Notes under the pieces: model-generated
Database searches by the model: none
The model's input: only the letters and a program-made list of their open reading frames with translations
What the model was told of the DNA's origin: nothing
Translations under genes and position numbers: made by a program
Shown here: positions 37,280 to 47,500 of the stretch, piece by piece
Numbering within the stretch: the first letter of the stretch is position 1
Layout: the number at the start of each line of letters is the position of its first letter
Assembly: GCA_022786605.1 (NCBI GenBank)
Contig: JALFWW010000005.1
Coordinates: 1-64,000, forward strand
DNA: 64,000 nt
Origin: Clostridia bacterium
GTDB lineage: Bacteria > Bacillota > Clostridia > Lachnospirales > Anaerotignaceae
Direction of reading: 5' to 3'

Positions 37280-37308
37280 TTGACAGGAAATTGGAAAATG
37301 TGTTAGAC
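37280..37308 (+). promoter_or_regulatory. Promoter of the pur operon
   Basis: TTGACA (37280-37285) and TTAGAC (37303-37308) are 17 bp apart, divergent from the pyr promoter with 33 bp between the two -35 boxes. Transcription would begin just before the ZTP aptamer. Confidence 0.7.
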
Positions 37309-37337
37309 TGAACTTGTCAAATAAAGCGGTTTTCTGT

Positions 37338-37575
37338 AACTGACGGATTGGTGGGAGACCACAGGGGAGCAGAAAATCGGAAATGTTTCTAAGCAGTGCA
37401 GTACTGCCAATGGGATATTTGTATGATTCCCGGGCCTACAGAGTTTCTTCGGTCTGTTTGTCCTGCATGATGGTTACCAGCGGTGTTTTTGATAAATGGA
37501 AATATCGCTTTTTTGCTGTCAATGAGGAGAAAGAGAAGGAAAGCGTACTGCTTTTTGTCGACCGTCTGGGCAGTT
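37338..37575 (+). ncRNA. ZTP riboswitch (pfl motif) with a long linker
   Basis: The 5' half has AACTGACGG, GGTGGGAGACC and ACAGGGGAGC, and the 3' half has CGACCGTCTGGGCAGTT at 37559-37575; both match the pfl/ZTP aptamer consensus. The outer helix pairs AACTG with CAGTT and GACGG with CCGTC. A P3-like helix pairs GAGCAG (37367-37372) with CTGCTT (37548-37553), enclosing a linker of about 175 nt, much longer than in most described members. ZTP signals low folate, and these switches turn on purine genes, which fits purE directly downstream. Confidence 0.85.
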
Positions 37576-37609
37576 CTGTTTCCGCCACGGAATCAGACTG
37601 TCCTTTTTT
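37568..37609 (+). terminator. Riboswitch-controlled terminator before purE
   Basis: GGGCAGTTCTGTTTCCG and CGGAATCAGACTGTCC form an imperfect stem followed by six Ts. Its left arm reuses the GGGCAGTT of the aptamer 3' half, so ligand binding should block it and let transcription into purE continue. Confidence 0.8.
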
Positions 37610-37652
37610 GTGTTTACAAAAGGGTTTGTATTATGTTTGAGGAGGTTTATCC

Positions 37653-38147
37653 ATGAAAAAAATCGGTATTGTAATGGGCAGCGACAGTGATCTTCCTGTA
37701 TTGGAAAAGGCAATGACTACACTGGACAAATTCGGTGTGCCTTATGAAGTGCATGTATATTCCGCACACAGAACACCTGTAGAAGCAAAAGAATTCGCGC
37801 AGCAGGCAAGAGCCAACGGCTTTGGTGCCATCATCGCGGCAGCAGGCAAGGCAGCCCATCTGGCAGGCGCCATTGCGGCAAACACCACACTGCCTGTCAT
37901 CGGCATTCCTGTAAAATCCTCTACACTGGACGGTCTGGACGCACTGCTTTCTACCGTACAGATGCCCGGCGGCATTCCCGTTGCGACAGTAGCTATTGAC
38001 GGCGCGGAAAACGCGGCTCTGCTGGCAATTCAGGTACTGGGTGCATCTGACGCGGAACTGGCAGCGAAACTGGATGCAGCCAGAGCGGAAGCAGCAGCAA
38101 AGGTGCTGGAAAAGAACAAAGCGGTGGAAGCAAAATACAACCACTGA
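37653..38147 (+). CDS. purE: N5-carboxyaminoimidazole ribonucleotide mutase
   Basis: 164-residue PurE with the class I motifs MGSDSDLPVLEKA and SAHRTP. Class I enzymes convert N5-CAIR to CAIR and normally need PurK, which is not seen here. GAGGAGG lies 7 nt before the ATG. It is the first gene behind the ZTP riboswitch. The 103-nt gap to purM shows only a ribosome site and no hairpin of note. Confidence 0.93.
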   Translation: MKKIGIVMGSDSDLPVLEKAMTTLDKFGVPYEVHVYSAHRTPVEAKEFAQQARANGFGAIIAAAGKAAHLAGAIAANTTLPVIGIPVKSSTLDGLDALLSTVQMPGGIPVATVAIDGAENAALLAIQVLGASDAELAAKLDAARAEAAAKVLEKNKAVEAKYNH

Positions 38148-38250
38148 TTCTAAATGACATAATTTTTCCAAAGCGAGTGCGGCGGAAATGGAGATAATGT
38201 AAAAAAAGTGACAGGATGAAAATGAGCGCAGTGAAAGGAGCGATTTTCCA

Positions 38251-39288
38251 ATGAAAAGCCAAAGCGAAAGCTATAAAGCAGCAGGCGTAGACATTACAGC
38301 AGGTTATCAGGCTGTAGAACTGATGAAAAAACATATTGCAAGAACCGTGACAGCAGGTGCCATGTCCGATATCGGCGGTTTCGGCGGTCTGTTTGAAATG
38401 GATCTGACAGGTATCACAAAACCCGTACTGGTAAGCGGTACTGACGGTGTTGGTACCAAACTGAAACTGGCGTTTTTGATGGACAAACATGACACAGTAG
38501 GTATCGACTGTGTAGCAATGTGTGTCAATGACATCATTTGCTGCGGCGCAAAACCTCTGTTCTTCCTGGACTATATTGCCGTAGGCAAAAACTTCCCTGA
38601 AAAAGTAGCTGCCATCGTTTCCGGCGTAGCAGAAGGCTGTGTACAGTCTGGTGCATCCCTCATCGGCGGTGAAACAGCGGAAATGCCCGGTTTCTATCCC
38701 GAAGATGAATACGATTTGGCTGGTTTCGCAGTAGGTGTTGTAGACAAAGACAAAATCCTGGACAACAAAACCATGGAAGCTGGCGATGTTGTTATCGCAC
38801 TGCCTTCCAGCGGCGTACATTCCAACGGTTTCTCTCTGGTTCGCCGTGTATTTGATGTGGAAAACGCAGACATCAAAACACCTCTGGCAGAACTGGGAGG
38901 CAAATCTCTGGGCGAAACACTGCTGGCACCTACAAAAATCTATGTAAAACCTATGCTGGCACTGTTCGAAGAAGTGAAAGTGAAAGCAGTTTCCCATATC
39001 ACAGGCGGCGGCTTCTATGAAAACATTCCCAGAAGCATTCCCAAAGGTTTTGGTGCGAAAATCGACAAGAGCGCACTGCGTATTCCTCCCATCTTCAAAC
39101 TGTTGGCGGAAAAAGGCAACATTCCCGAACGTGATATGTTCAACACATTCAACATGGGCGTTGGTATGAGCGTTGTGGTTGCCAAAGCAGACGCTGAAAA
39201 AGCACTGGAAATTCTGAAAGCAAACGGTGAAGACGCTTACATCATGGGCGAAATCATTCCTTCCGAGGAGGGCGTGGTTATATGCTGA
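38251..39288 (+). CDS. purM: Phosphoribosylaminoimidazole synthetase
   Basis: 345-residue AIR synthetase that closes FGAM to AIR with ATP. Family motifs include the Gly-rich [21 protein letters not shown] and [11 protein letters not shown]. It is in the PurM/PurL ATP-binding superfamily. Its end overlaps the purN start by 7 nt. Confidence 0.95.
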   Translation: MKSQSESYKAAGVDITAGYQAVELMKKHIARTVTAGAMSDIGGFGGLFEMDLTGITKPVLVSGTDGVGTKLKLAFLMDKHDTVGIDCVAMCVNDIICCGAKPLFFLDYIAVGKNFPEKVAAIVSGVAEGCVQSGASLIGGETAEMPGFYPEDEYDLAGFAVGVVDKDKILDNKTMEAGDVVIALPSSGVHSNGFSLVRRVFDVENADIKTPLAELGGKSLGETLLAPTKIYVKPMLALFEEVKVKAVSHITGGGFYENIPRSIPKGFGAKIDKSALRIPPIFKLLAEKGNIPERDMFNTFNMGVGMSVVVAKADAEKALEILKANGEDAYIMGEIIPSEEGVVIC

Positions 39289-39890
39289 AAACAAAAATCG
39301 CAGTTTTTGTTTCCGGCGGCGGCACCAATTTGCAGGCATTGATCGATGCCCAGAAAAGCGGCGTCCTGCAAAGCGGCGAAATCGCCTTGGTTCTTGCCAG
39401 CAACCATAAGGCTTATGCCTTGACAAGAGCGGCGGAAAACAACATCCCTTCCGCTGTGGTTGTCAGAAAGGAATTTGATTCCCAGCTGGCTTATGAAGAA
39501 AAGGTTAAGGAAGTCCTGAAAGAACATGGCATTGAGCTCATTGTTCTGGCTGGCTTCATGTCCATTCTCAGTGAAAACTTTACTTCCGCTTTCCCGAAGC
39601 GGATCATCAATATCCACCCCTCTTTGATCCCTTCTTTCTGCGGAAAAGGGTACTATGGTCTGAAAGTCCACGAAGCGGCTTTGGCTTATGGGGTGAAAGT
39701 GACAGGGGCAACGGTGCATTATGTCAATGAAATCCCTGACGGCGGCGAAATCCTCTTGCAGAAAGCCGTTGAGGTCAAAGACGGAGATACACCGGAAGTG
39801 CTCCAGCGCCGTGTCATGGAGGAAGCGGAATGGATTCTGCTGCCTCGTGCCACAGAGCAGGTTTCCAAAGAATTGCAGAAAGGAAGATAA
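39282..39890 (+). CDS. purN: Glycinamide ribonucleotide formyltransferase
   Basis: 202-residue folate-dependent PurN transferring formyl from 10-formyl-THF to [13 protein letters not shown] forms the phosphate site, [10 protein letters not shown] holds the active-site Asn and His, and the Asp lies in IPDGGEIL. It is translationally coupled to purM. Confidence 0.94.
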   Translation: MLKTKIAVFVSGGGTNLQALIDAQKSGVLQSGEIALVLASNHKAYALTRAAENNIPSAVVVRKEFDSQLAYEEKVKEVLKEHGIELIVLAGFMSILSENFTSAFPKRIINIHPSLIPSFCGKGYYGLKVHEAALAYGVKVTGATVHYVNEIPDGGEILLQKAVEVKDGDTPEVLQRRVMEEAEWILLPRATEQVSKELQKGR

Positions 39891-39895
39891 TTTTC

Positions 39896-40615
39896 ATGGA
39901 TATTTACAGAAAAGATTCTATGGCAACACTGGTGAAAGATAACGCTTATGTAGGCAGAGGCATTGTCATCGGCAAAACAGCAGATGCCAAAAAAGCGGCA
40001 GTGGCTTACTTCATCATGGGTCGCAGCGAAAACAGCCGTAACCGTGTGTTCATCGAAAAAGGCGATGAAGTGATCATCGAACCCTTCGATGTTTCCAAAG
40101 TGGAAGATCCTTCTCTGATCATTTATTCTCCTATCAAAAAATGGGAAAACAAACTGATCGTGACAAACGGCGACCAGACAGACACCGTTTATGACTTCAT
40201 CAAAGACGGTAAAACATTTGAAGAAGCTCTGGAAACAAGAGAATTTGAACCTGACGCACCCAACTTTACCCCTAGAATCAGCGGTATGCTTACATTCGGG
40301 GAAAAAGATTTCGCATACAAAATGAGTATCCTGAAAAGCGCAGACGCAGAAGGCAGCGCATGCAACCGCTACACCTTCTCCTATGCCGCAACAGCAGGTC
40401 TGGGTCACTTTATCCATACTTATGCATGCGACGGCAATCCCCTGCCTACATTCCAGGGTGAACCCGAACGTGTGGCAATCCCCGATGACATTGACACATT
40501 CCTGAATGAAATCTGGGAAAACCTGAATGAACAGAACAAAATCTCCATTTATGTTCGCTACATCGATCTGGAAACAGGCGCTGTGGAAAACAGAATGATC
40601 AACAAAAACAAATAA
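39896..40615 (+). CDS. IMP cyclohydrolase, PurO-type
   Basis: 239-residue protein of the IMP_cyclohyd (archaeal PurO-like) family, which closes FAICAR to IMP. Similarity to archaeal PurO is seen at YVGRGIVIG, VTNGDQTDTVYD and PNFTPRISGML. The ATG at 39896 follows AAGGAAG; a longer frame from 39830 lies inside purN and was rejected. It takes the place of the N-terminal domain of PurH, and the other PurH activity is a separate gene two positions downstream. Confidence 0.85.
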   Translation: MDIYRKDSMATLVKDNAYVGRGIVIGKTADAKKAAVAYFIMGRSENSRNRVFIEKGDEVIIEPFDVSKVEDPSLIIYSPIKKWENKLIVTNGDQTDTVYDFIKDGKTFEEALETREFEPDAPNFTPRISGMLTFGEKDFAYKMSILKSADAEGSACNRYTFSYAATAGLGHFIHTYACDGNPLPTFQGEPERVAIPDDIDTFLNEIWENLNEQNKISIYVRYIDLETGAVENRMINKNK

Positions 40616-40634
40616 AACAAAAGAGGAGTACAGG

Positions 40635-42071
40635 ATGCACGAAAACAAGGAAATTTATATTTCACCTTTTTCTACCCGTTATGCCAGCAAACAAATGCAG
40701 GAAGTATTTTCTGAACAGTTCAAGTTCCGCACATGGCGCAGACTTTGGATCGCGTTGGCACGGGCGGAAAAGGCATTGGGTTTGGATATTACAGAGGAAC
40801 AGATCGCGCAGATGGAATCTTTCAAAGACGACATCAATTACGAAGTGGCAGAAGAAAGAGAACGCATTGTTCGCCATGACGTTATGAGCCATGTGTACGC
40901 TTTCGGGAAACAGTGTCCCGCGGCGGAACCCATCATCCATCTGGGCGCAACCAGCTGCTATGTAGGGGATAATACAGACATCATCATTCTGCGGAAGGCT
41001 TCCGAAATCATTCTGAAGAAAGCGGCGCAGGTGCTGAAAAACCTGTCTGATTTCGCTATGGAATATAAGGACATGCCTTGCCTTGCTTATACACACTTGC
41101 AGCCTGCACAGCTGACTACCGTGGGCAAACGTGCGGCACTGTGGATGTATGAACTTTCTCAGGATGTGCTGGAACTGGAACATCGTCTGGACAAGCTGCT
41201 GCTTTTGGGTTCCAAAGGCACCACCGGCACACAGGCAAGCTTTATGGAGCTTTTTGACGGTGATGAGGAAAAAATCAAGAAAATGGAAACCATGATCGCC
41301 GATGAAATGGGATTCCCCGGTGTGGTTCCCGTTTCCGGTCAGACGTATTCCAGAAAGGTAGACGCTTATTTCCTCTCTGTTCTGTCCGGATTTGCCCAGA
41401 GCGCATATAAATTCTCCAATGACATGCGTATTTTGCAGTCCTTTGAGGAAATGGAGGAGCCTTTTGAAAAGAATCAGATTGGTTCTTCCGCAATGCCTTA
41501 CAAGCGCAATCCCATGCGCAGTGAGCGTATTTCCGCACTGGCAAGATATGTCATTGTAGATTCTCTGAATCCGGCGCTGACAGCAGGAACCCAGTGGTTT
41601 GAACGTACTCTGGATGACTCAGCGAATAAACGTATTTCCATTGCGGAAGCGTTTCTGGCAGTAGATGCCATTTTAAATATTTATATCAACGTGACTGGCG
41701 GCATTGTGGTCTATGATAAGGTTGTCAACCGCCGTGTCATGGAAAAACTGCCTTTTATGGCAACAGAAAACATCCTGATGCAGTCTGTGAAAAAAGGCGG
41801 CAACAGACAGGAACTTCACGAACGTCTGCGTACCCATTCCCATGGGGCAGCGGCAAAAGTGAAACTGGAAGGCGGCGCCAACGACCTGATTCAGCGCATT
41901 GTGGACGACCCCGCATTCCCTCTGACAGAGGAGGAAATCTATGCGGAACTGGACCCCAAGCGTTATATCGGCAGATGCGCCTCTCAGGTGGAAGAACTGG
42001 TGGCTTATACCATTCAGCCCATTTTGCAGCGGTGGCATGACGGCGAAATCCAGGCAGAATTGAAGGTTTGA
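40635..42071 (+). CDS. purB: Adenylosuccinate lyase
   Basis: 478-residue fumarase-superfamily lyase releasing fumarate from SAICAR and adenylosuccinate, so it serves both IMP and AMP synthesis. The signature loop reads GSSAMPYKRNPMRSERI, and TSCYVGDNTD and THLQPAQ mark the other active-site segments. AGAGGAGT precedes the ATG. Confidence 0.95.
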   Translation: MHENKEIYISPFSTRYASKQMQEVFSEQFKFRTWRRLWIALARAEKALGLDITEEQIAQMESFKDDINYEVAEERERIVRHDVMSHVYAFGKQCPAAEPIIHLGATSCYVGDNTDIIILRKASEIILKKAAQVLKNLSDFAMEYKDMPCLAYTHLQPAQLTTVGKRAALWMYELSQDVLELEHRLDKLLLLGSKGTTGTQASFMELFDGDEEKIKKMETMIADEMGFPGVVPVSGQTYSRKVDAYFLSVLSGFAQSAYKFSNDMRILQSFEEMEEPFEKNQIGSSAMPYKRNPMRSERISALARYVIVDSLNPALTAGTQWFERTLDDSANKRISIAEAFLAVDAILNIYINVTGGIVVYDKVVNRRVMEKLPFMATENILMQSVKKGGNRQELHERLRTHSHGAAAKVKLEGGANDLIQRIVDDPAFPLTEEEIYAELDPKRYIGRCASQVEELVAYTIQPILQRWHDGEIQAELKV

Positions 42072-42094
42072 AAATTTCGAAGGAGAGAAGCGGT

Positions 42095-43279
42095 ATGAAA
42101 GAATTTGAATTGAAATATGGTTGTAACCCCAACCAGAAACCGGCAAAAATCTTTATGGCGGACGGCAGTGATTTGCCCATTGAAATTCTCAACGGCAAAC
42201 CGGGTTATATCAACTTTTTGGACGCGTTCAACAGCTGGCAGCTGGTGAAAGAACTGAAGGAAGCCCTGGGCATGCCTGCGGCAACCTCCTTTAAACATGT
42301 AAGCCCTACTTCCGCAGCCGTAGGCGTACCTATGAGCGCGGAACTGAAAAAAGCTTGCTTTGTAGACGATATCGAAGGGCTGGATGATTCTCCCATTGCG
42401 CTGGCTTACGCAAGAGCAAGAGGCACAGATAGAATGTGTTCCTTTGGTGACTGGGTTGCCCTCAGCGATGTTTGTGACGAAGTAACTGCTCGCCTGCTGA
42501 AAAGAGAAGTTTCTGACGGTATCATCGCGCCCGGCTACACACCCGAAGCACTGGAAATCCTGAAAAGCAAACGCAAAGGCAGCTACAACATCGTAAAAAT
42601 CGACCCTAACTACGTGCCTGAAAAACAGGAAAGAAAACAGGTTTACGGCATCACATTTGAACAGGGCAGAAACGATTTCAAAATCGACGAAGAACTGCTG
42701 AACAACATCGTGACAGAAAACAAAGAACTGCCTGACGCGGCAAAACGCGATCTGATCATCGCTCTGATCACACTGAAATATACACAGTCCAACTCCGTAT
42801 GCTTTGCCAAAGACGGTCAGGCTATCGGCGTAGGCGCAGGTCAGCAGTCCAGAATCCACTGCACCAGACTGGCTGGCAGCAAAGCGGACGTATGGCATCT
42901 GCGTCAGCATGAAAAAGTGCTGAATCTGCCTTTCCTGCCTACCGTTGGCAGACCTGACAGAGATAACACCATCGACGTTTATATCTCTGACGACTATGAA
43001 GACGTTCTGGCAGAAGGCACATGGCAGAAATTCTTCTCCGAAAAACCCGAACCTCTTACAAAAGAAGAAAAGAGAGCATATCTGGATTCCATCAAAGGTG
43101 TGGCTCTGGGCAGTGACGCTTTCTTCCCCTTCGGTGACAACATCGAACGTGCGGCTAAGAGCGGCGTAACTTATATTGCGGAACCCGGCGGTTCCATCCG
43201 TGACGACAATGTCATCGAAACCTGCAACAAATACGGCATGGCTATGGCATTTACCGGCATGAGACTGTTCCATCACTAA
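42095..43279 (+). CDS. AICAR formyltransferase (stand-alone)
   Basis: 394-residue protein covering only the transformylase half of PurH, making FAICAR from AICAR with 10-formyl-THF. Matching stretches are LKYGCNPNQKPA, SFKHVSP, the KYTQSNSVCFAKDGQAIGVG core and QQSRIHCTRLAG. There is no cyclohydrolase domain. The ATG at 42095 lies 8 nt after AGGAGAG; an earlier in-frame start at 42068 inside purB was rejected. Confidence 0.88.
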   Translation: MKEFELKYGCNPNQKPAKIFMADGSDLPIEILNGKPGYINFLDAFNSWQLVKELKEALGMPAATSFKHVSPTSAAVGVPMSAELKKACFVDDIEGLDDSPIALAYARARGTDRMCSFGDWVALSDVCDEVTARLLKREVSDGIIAPGYTPEALEILKSKRKGSYNIVKIDPNYVPEKQERKQVYGITFEQGRNDFKIDEELLNNIVTENKELPDAAKRDLIIALITLKYTQSNSVCFAKDGQAIGVGAGQQSRIHCTRLAGSKADVWHLRQHEKVLNLPFLPTVGRPDRDNTIDVYISDDYEDVLAEGTWQKFFSEKPEPLTKEEKRAYLDSIKGVALGSDAFFPFGDNIERAAKSGVTYIAEPGGSIRDDNVIETCNKYGMAMAFTGMRLFHH

Positions 43280-43304
43280 GAGAGAAAACGGGAGGAATCA
43301 ATAT

Positions 43305-44567
43305 ATGAAAGTTATGGTTGTAGGCGGCGGTGGCAGAGAACATACCATCGTGAAGAAGATCAAGGAAAACAAAGCAGTGACAGAACTGTACGCACTGCCC
43401 GGCAACGGCGGTATTGCGCAGGATGCAGTCTGTGTGGATATCGGCGCAAAGGACATTGACGGCATTGTGGCATTCGCAAAGGAAAAAGCTATTGATTTCG
43501 CAGTGGTGGCTCCTGACGATCCTCTGGTACTGGGCGCAGTTGACGCACTGGAAGCCATCGGTGTACCTTGCTTCGGTCCCAACAAAGATGCAGCGATTTT
43601 GGAAGGCAGCAAAGTGTTCTCCAAAAATCTTATGAAAAAATACAACATCCCAACAGCGGCTTACGAAGTGTTTGACAACGCCGAAGACGCTCTGGCTTAT
43701 CTGGAAACAGCACCCATTCCCACTGTTATCAAAGCAGATGGTCTGGCGCTGGGCAAAGGCGTTATCATTGCGGAAACAAGAGAACAGGCAAAAGCCGGCG
43801 TAAAAACCATCATGGAAGATAAAGTATTTGGTGCCAGCGGTGACCACATTGTTGTGGAAGAATTCCTGACAGGTCCCGAAGTTTCCGTTCTGGCATTCAC
43901 AGACGGCAAAACCATGATTCCCATGGTTTCTTCCATGGACCACAAACGTGCACTGGATGGCGATAAAGGGCTGAATACTGGCGGTATGGGTACAGTAGCA
44001 CCCAATCCTTACTATACAGAAGCTGTTGCGGAAGAATGTATGAAAACCATTTTCCTGCCTACTATGGAAGCCATGAACAAAGAAGGCAGAACATTCAAAG
44101 GCTGCCTGTACTTTGGTCTGATGCTGACACCCAACGGTCCCAAAGTAATCGAGTACAACTGCCGTTTCGGTGACCCCGAAACACAGGTTGTGCTGCCTTT
44201 GCTGGAAAGCGACCTGCTGACCATCATGCAGCATATCGCCAACGGCACACTGGCAGATGCTGAAGTAAAATTCAGCAACAAAGCGGCTTGCTGTGTCATC
44301 ATGGCATCCGAAGGCTATCCCGGCAAATACGAAACAGGCTATGAAATCACACTGCCCGCGGATTCCAGCAGAATCTTCGTGGCTGGCGCGAAAATCAAAG
44401 ACGGCAAACTGGTTACCGGCGGCGGCCGTGTGCTGGGTGTGACAGAAGTGGCGGATACGCTTGCAGAAGCTGTGGATAAAGCTTATGAAACGGTAAAAAC
44501 CGTAAGTTTTGCAAACGCATATTATCGGAAAGATATTGGTAAAAAAGCCCTTGCGGCGGAGGTGTAA
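43305..44567 (+). CDS. purD: Phosphoribosylamine-glycine ligase
   Basis: 420-residue GAR synthetase with an ATP-grasp fold. Motifs include VGGGGREHTI at the N-terminus, SMDHKRALDGDKGLNTGGMG and the metal-binding YNCRFGDPETQ. It acts before purN in the pathway, though it lies later in the operon. GGGAGGA precedes the ATG at 43305. Confidence 0.95.
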   Translation: MKVMVVGGGGREHTIVKKIKENKAVTELYALPGNGGIAQDAVCVDIGAKDIDGIVAFAKEKAIDFAVVAPDDPLVLGAVDALEAIGVPCFGPNKDAAILEGSKVFSKNLMKKYNIPTAAYEVFDNAEDALAYLETAPIPTVIKADGLALGKGVIIAETREQAKAGVKTIMEDKVFGASGDHIVVEEFLTGPEVSVLAFTDGKTMIPMVSSMDHKRALDGDKGLNTGGMGTVAPNPYYTEAVAEECMKTIFLPTMEAMNKEGRTFKGCLYFGLMLTPNGPKVIEYNCRFGDPETQVVLPLLESDLLTIMQHIANGTLADAEVKFSNKAACCVIMASEGYPGKYETGYEITLPADSSRIFVAGAKIKDGKLVTGGGRVLGVTEVADTLAEAVDKAYETVKTVSFANAYYRKDIGKKALAAEV

Positions 44568-44572
44568 CATCT

Positions 44573-47500
44573 ATGGTTTATAGAATTTATGTGGAGAAAA
44601 AACAGGGTTTGCAGACAGAAGCAGACGGCTTGAGAGCCGATCTGGTGAACCTGCTGGGCATCAAAGGTCTGACAGGTCTGCGCCTTTTGAATCGTTACGA
44701 CGTAGAACACATTGACAAAGAATTGTTTGAAAACTGCAAAACAACGGTATTTTCCGAACCTCAGCTGGATGATCTGCTGACAGAAATCCCTCAGGACGGC
44801 GCGAAAGTGTTCGCAGTGGAATTTTTGCCCGGTCAGTTCGACCAGAGAGCAAACTCCGCAGCGGAATGTATCCAGATCATTTCCAAACAGGACAGACCTC
44901 TGGTAAAGAGCGCGAAAGTTTACCTGCTGTACGGTGATCTGAGCGACGCTGATGTGGAAGCTATCAAGAAATATGTTATCAACCCTGTGGAATCCAGAGA
45001 AGCTGCTCTGGCAGAAGCAGATACACTGGAAATGGTATACGACATTCCTACTTCTGTCGCAACACTGGACAGTTTCTGCGAAATGGACGAAGCTGCACTG
45101 GCGCAGTTTGTGGCAGATCAGGGTCTGGCAATGGATCTGGACGATATCAAAGTATGTCAGGCTTATTTCCAGAGCGAACACAGAGATCCTACCATTACAG
45201 AAATCAAAATGATCGATACATACTGGTCTGATCACTGCCGTCATACCACATTCCTGACAACCATCGACAGCGTGAAATTCGAAGACGCACTGTTGCAGAG
45301 CGCTTATGATGAATATCTGAAAACAAGAGAAGCCATTGGCAGAACAAAACCCATCAACCTGATGGATATGGGTACCATTGTGGCAAAATTCCTGAAACAG
45401 CAGGGTAAGCTGGATAAACTGGACGAATCCGAAGAAATCAACGCTTGCACAGTCAAAATCGATGTGGAAGTGGAAGATAGAGTGGAAAAATGGCTGCTGC
45501 TGTTCAAAAACGAAACACACAACCATCCCACAGAAATCGAACCTTTCGGCGGCGCTGCAACCTGCGTGGGCGGTGCCATCCGTGACCCTCTGAGCGGTCG
45601 TTCTTATGTGTACGCTGCTATGCGTGTGACAGGTGCAGGCAACCCTCTGACACCCGTTTCCGAAACATTGCAGGGCAAACTGCCTCAGAGAAAAATCGTT
45701 ACCACAGCTGCTGCTGGTTACAGCTCTTACGGCAACCAGATCGGTCTGGCAACAGGTCAGGTAGACGAAATCTACCACGACGGCTATGTGGCTAAGAGAA
45801 TGGAAATCGGTGCGGTTATCGGTGCGGCTCCTGCGGAAAATGTACGCAGAGAACGTCCCGAAGACGGCGACATCGTTATTTTGCTGGGCGGCAGAACCGG
45901 TCGTGACGGCTGCGGCGGTGCAACAGGCTCCTCCAAATCCCATACACTGGAATCTCTGGAAAACTGCGGCGCAGAAGTACAGAAAGGTAACGCTCCCGAA
46001 GAAAGAAAACTGCAGAGATTGTTCCGTAACGCGGAAGCATCTCGCCTGATCAAACGCTGCAATGACTTCGGTGCCGGCGGTGTATCCGTTGCCATCGGGG
46101 AACTGGCAGACGGTCTGGAAATCAACCTGAACGCTGTTCCTAAAAAATATGAAGGTCTGGACGGCACAGAACTGGCAATCAGTGAATCTCAGGAACGTAT
46201 GGCAGTTGTTGTTGCGGCAGAAGATGTGGAACGCTTCAAAGAACTGGCTTACGCAGAAAACCTGGAAGCTACCGTAGTCGCAGAAGTAAAGGCAAATCCT
46301 TATCTGGTAATGTACTGGAACGATAAGAAAATCGTTAACATTTCCCGTGAATTCCTGAACTCCAACGGTGCAGAAAAACATATCGACATCACACCTGCTG
46401 CTCCCGAAAACTATGACAAAGAAATCAAAGACGATTTCAAAGCAGCTTACATGGATTTGGCTGGTGACCTGAATGTTTGCTCCAAACGTGGTCTGTCTGA
46501 ACGCTTCGACTCCACCATCGGCGCAGGTACAGTCCTGATGCCTTTCGGCGGCAAAAACCAGAGAACACCTATTCAGGCCATGGTAAACAAAGTTTCCATG
46601 GAAAAAGCAGACGCAAAGACATGCTCTTTGATGGCTTGGGGCTACAATCCTTTTATCGCAGAAAAGAGCCCTTACCACAGCGCATATCTGGCAGTTGTGG
46701 AATCTGTAGCGAAACTCATTGCAACAGGTGCGAAATTTGAAGATGTATACCTGTCCTTCCAGGAATACTTCGAAAAACCTATGAAAGATCCCAAACGCTG
46801 GGGCAAACCCATGGCAGCCCTGCTGGGTGCGTTTATGGCACAGAAAGGTCTGGAAATCGCTGCCATCGGCGGTAAAGACTCCATGAGTGGTACTTTTGAA
46901 CACATCGACGTACCTCCCACACTGGTTTCTTTCGCTGTGACAACAGAAAATGTAGGAAACATCATCTCTCCCGAATTCAAAGGGGAAAATCATAAAGTGG
47001 TACTGCTGAAACCCGTTTACGATGAAAACGGTCTGCCCACTGCTGACAGCCTGAAAGCGCTGTTCGCACAGGTGAACGATCTGATGCGTGCTGGCAAGGT
47101 TTGCGCAGCTTACACACCCACATATGGCGGTGTAGCAGAAGCAGTGCTGAAAATGGCAATGGGTAATGACATCGGCTTTACTTATGCAGATGGTCTGACC
47201 AAAGAAGACATCTTCGGTTATGCTTACGGCGCATTTGTGCTGGAACTGAGCAGCGAAGACGAAGTTGGCACACTGCTGGGCAGAACTGGCGGCAATGCCA
47301 TCGCAAAAGACGGCGTTTCTATCGCACTGGCTGACCTGTACGATGTTTACGAAGGCAAGCTGGAACCCATTTACTCCTGCAACATTGAAACAGAAGCAAA
47401 AGAACTGCCTACATTTACATATCGTGCAGAAAGTTTTGCAAAACCTCGTTTGCAGTTCGCGAAACCTAAAGTATTGATCCCTGTATTCCCTGGCACAAAC

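Noticed and set aside
37383-37640. 85-residue open frame between the pur promoter and purE
   Set aside because: It lies wholly inside the ZTP riboswitch linker and terminator and matches nothing. The aptamer explains the region better.
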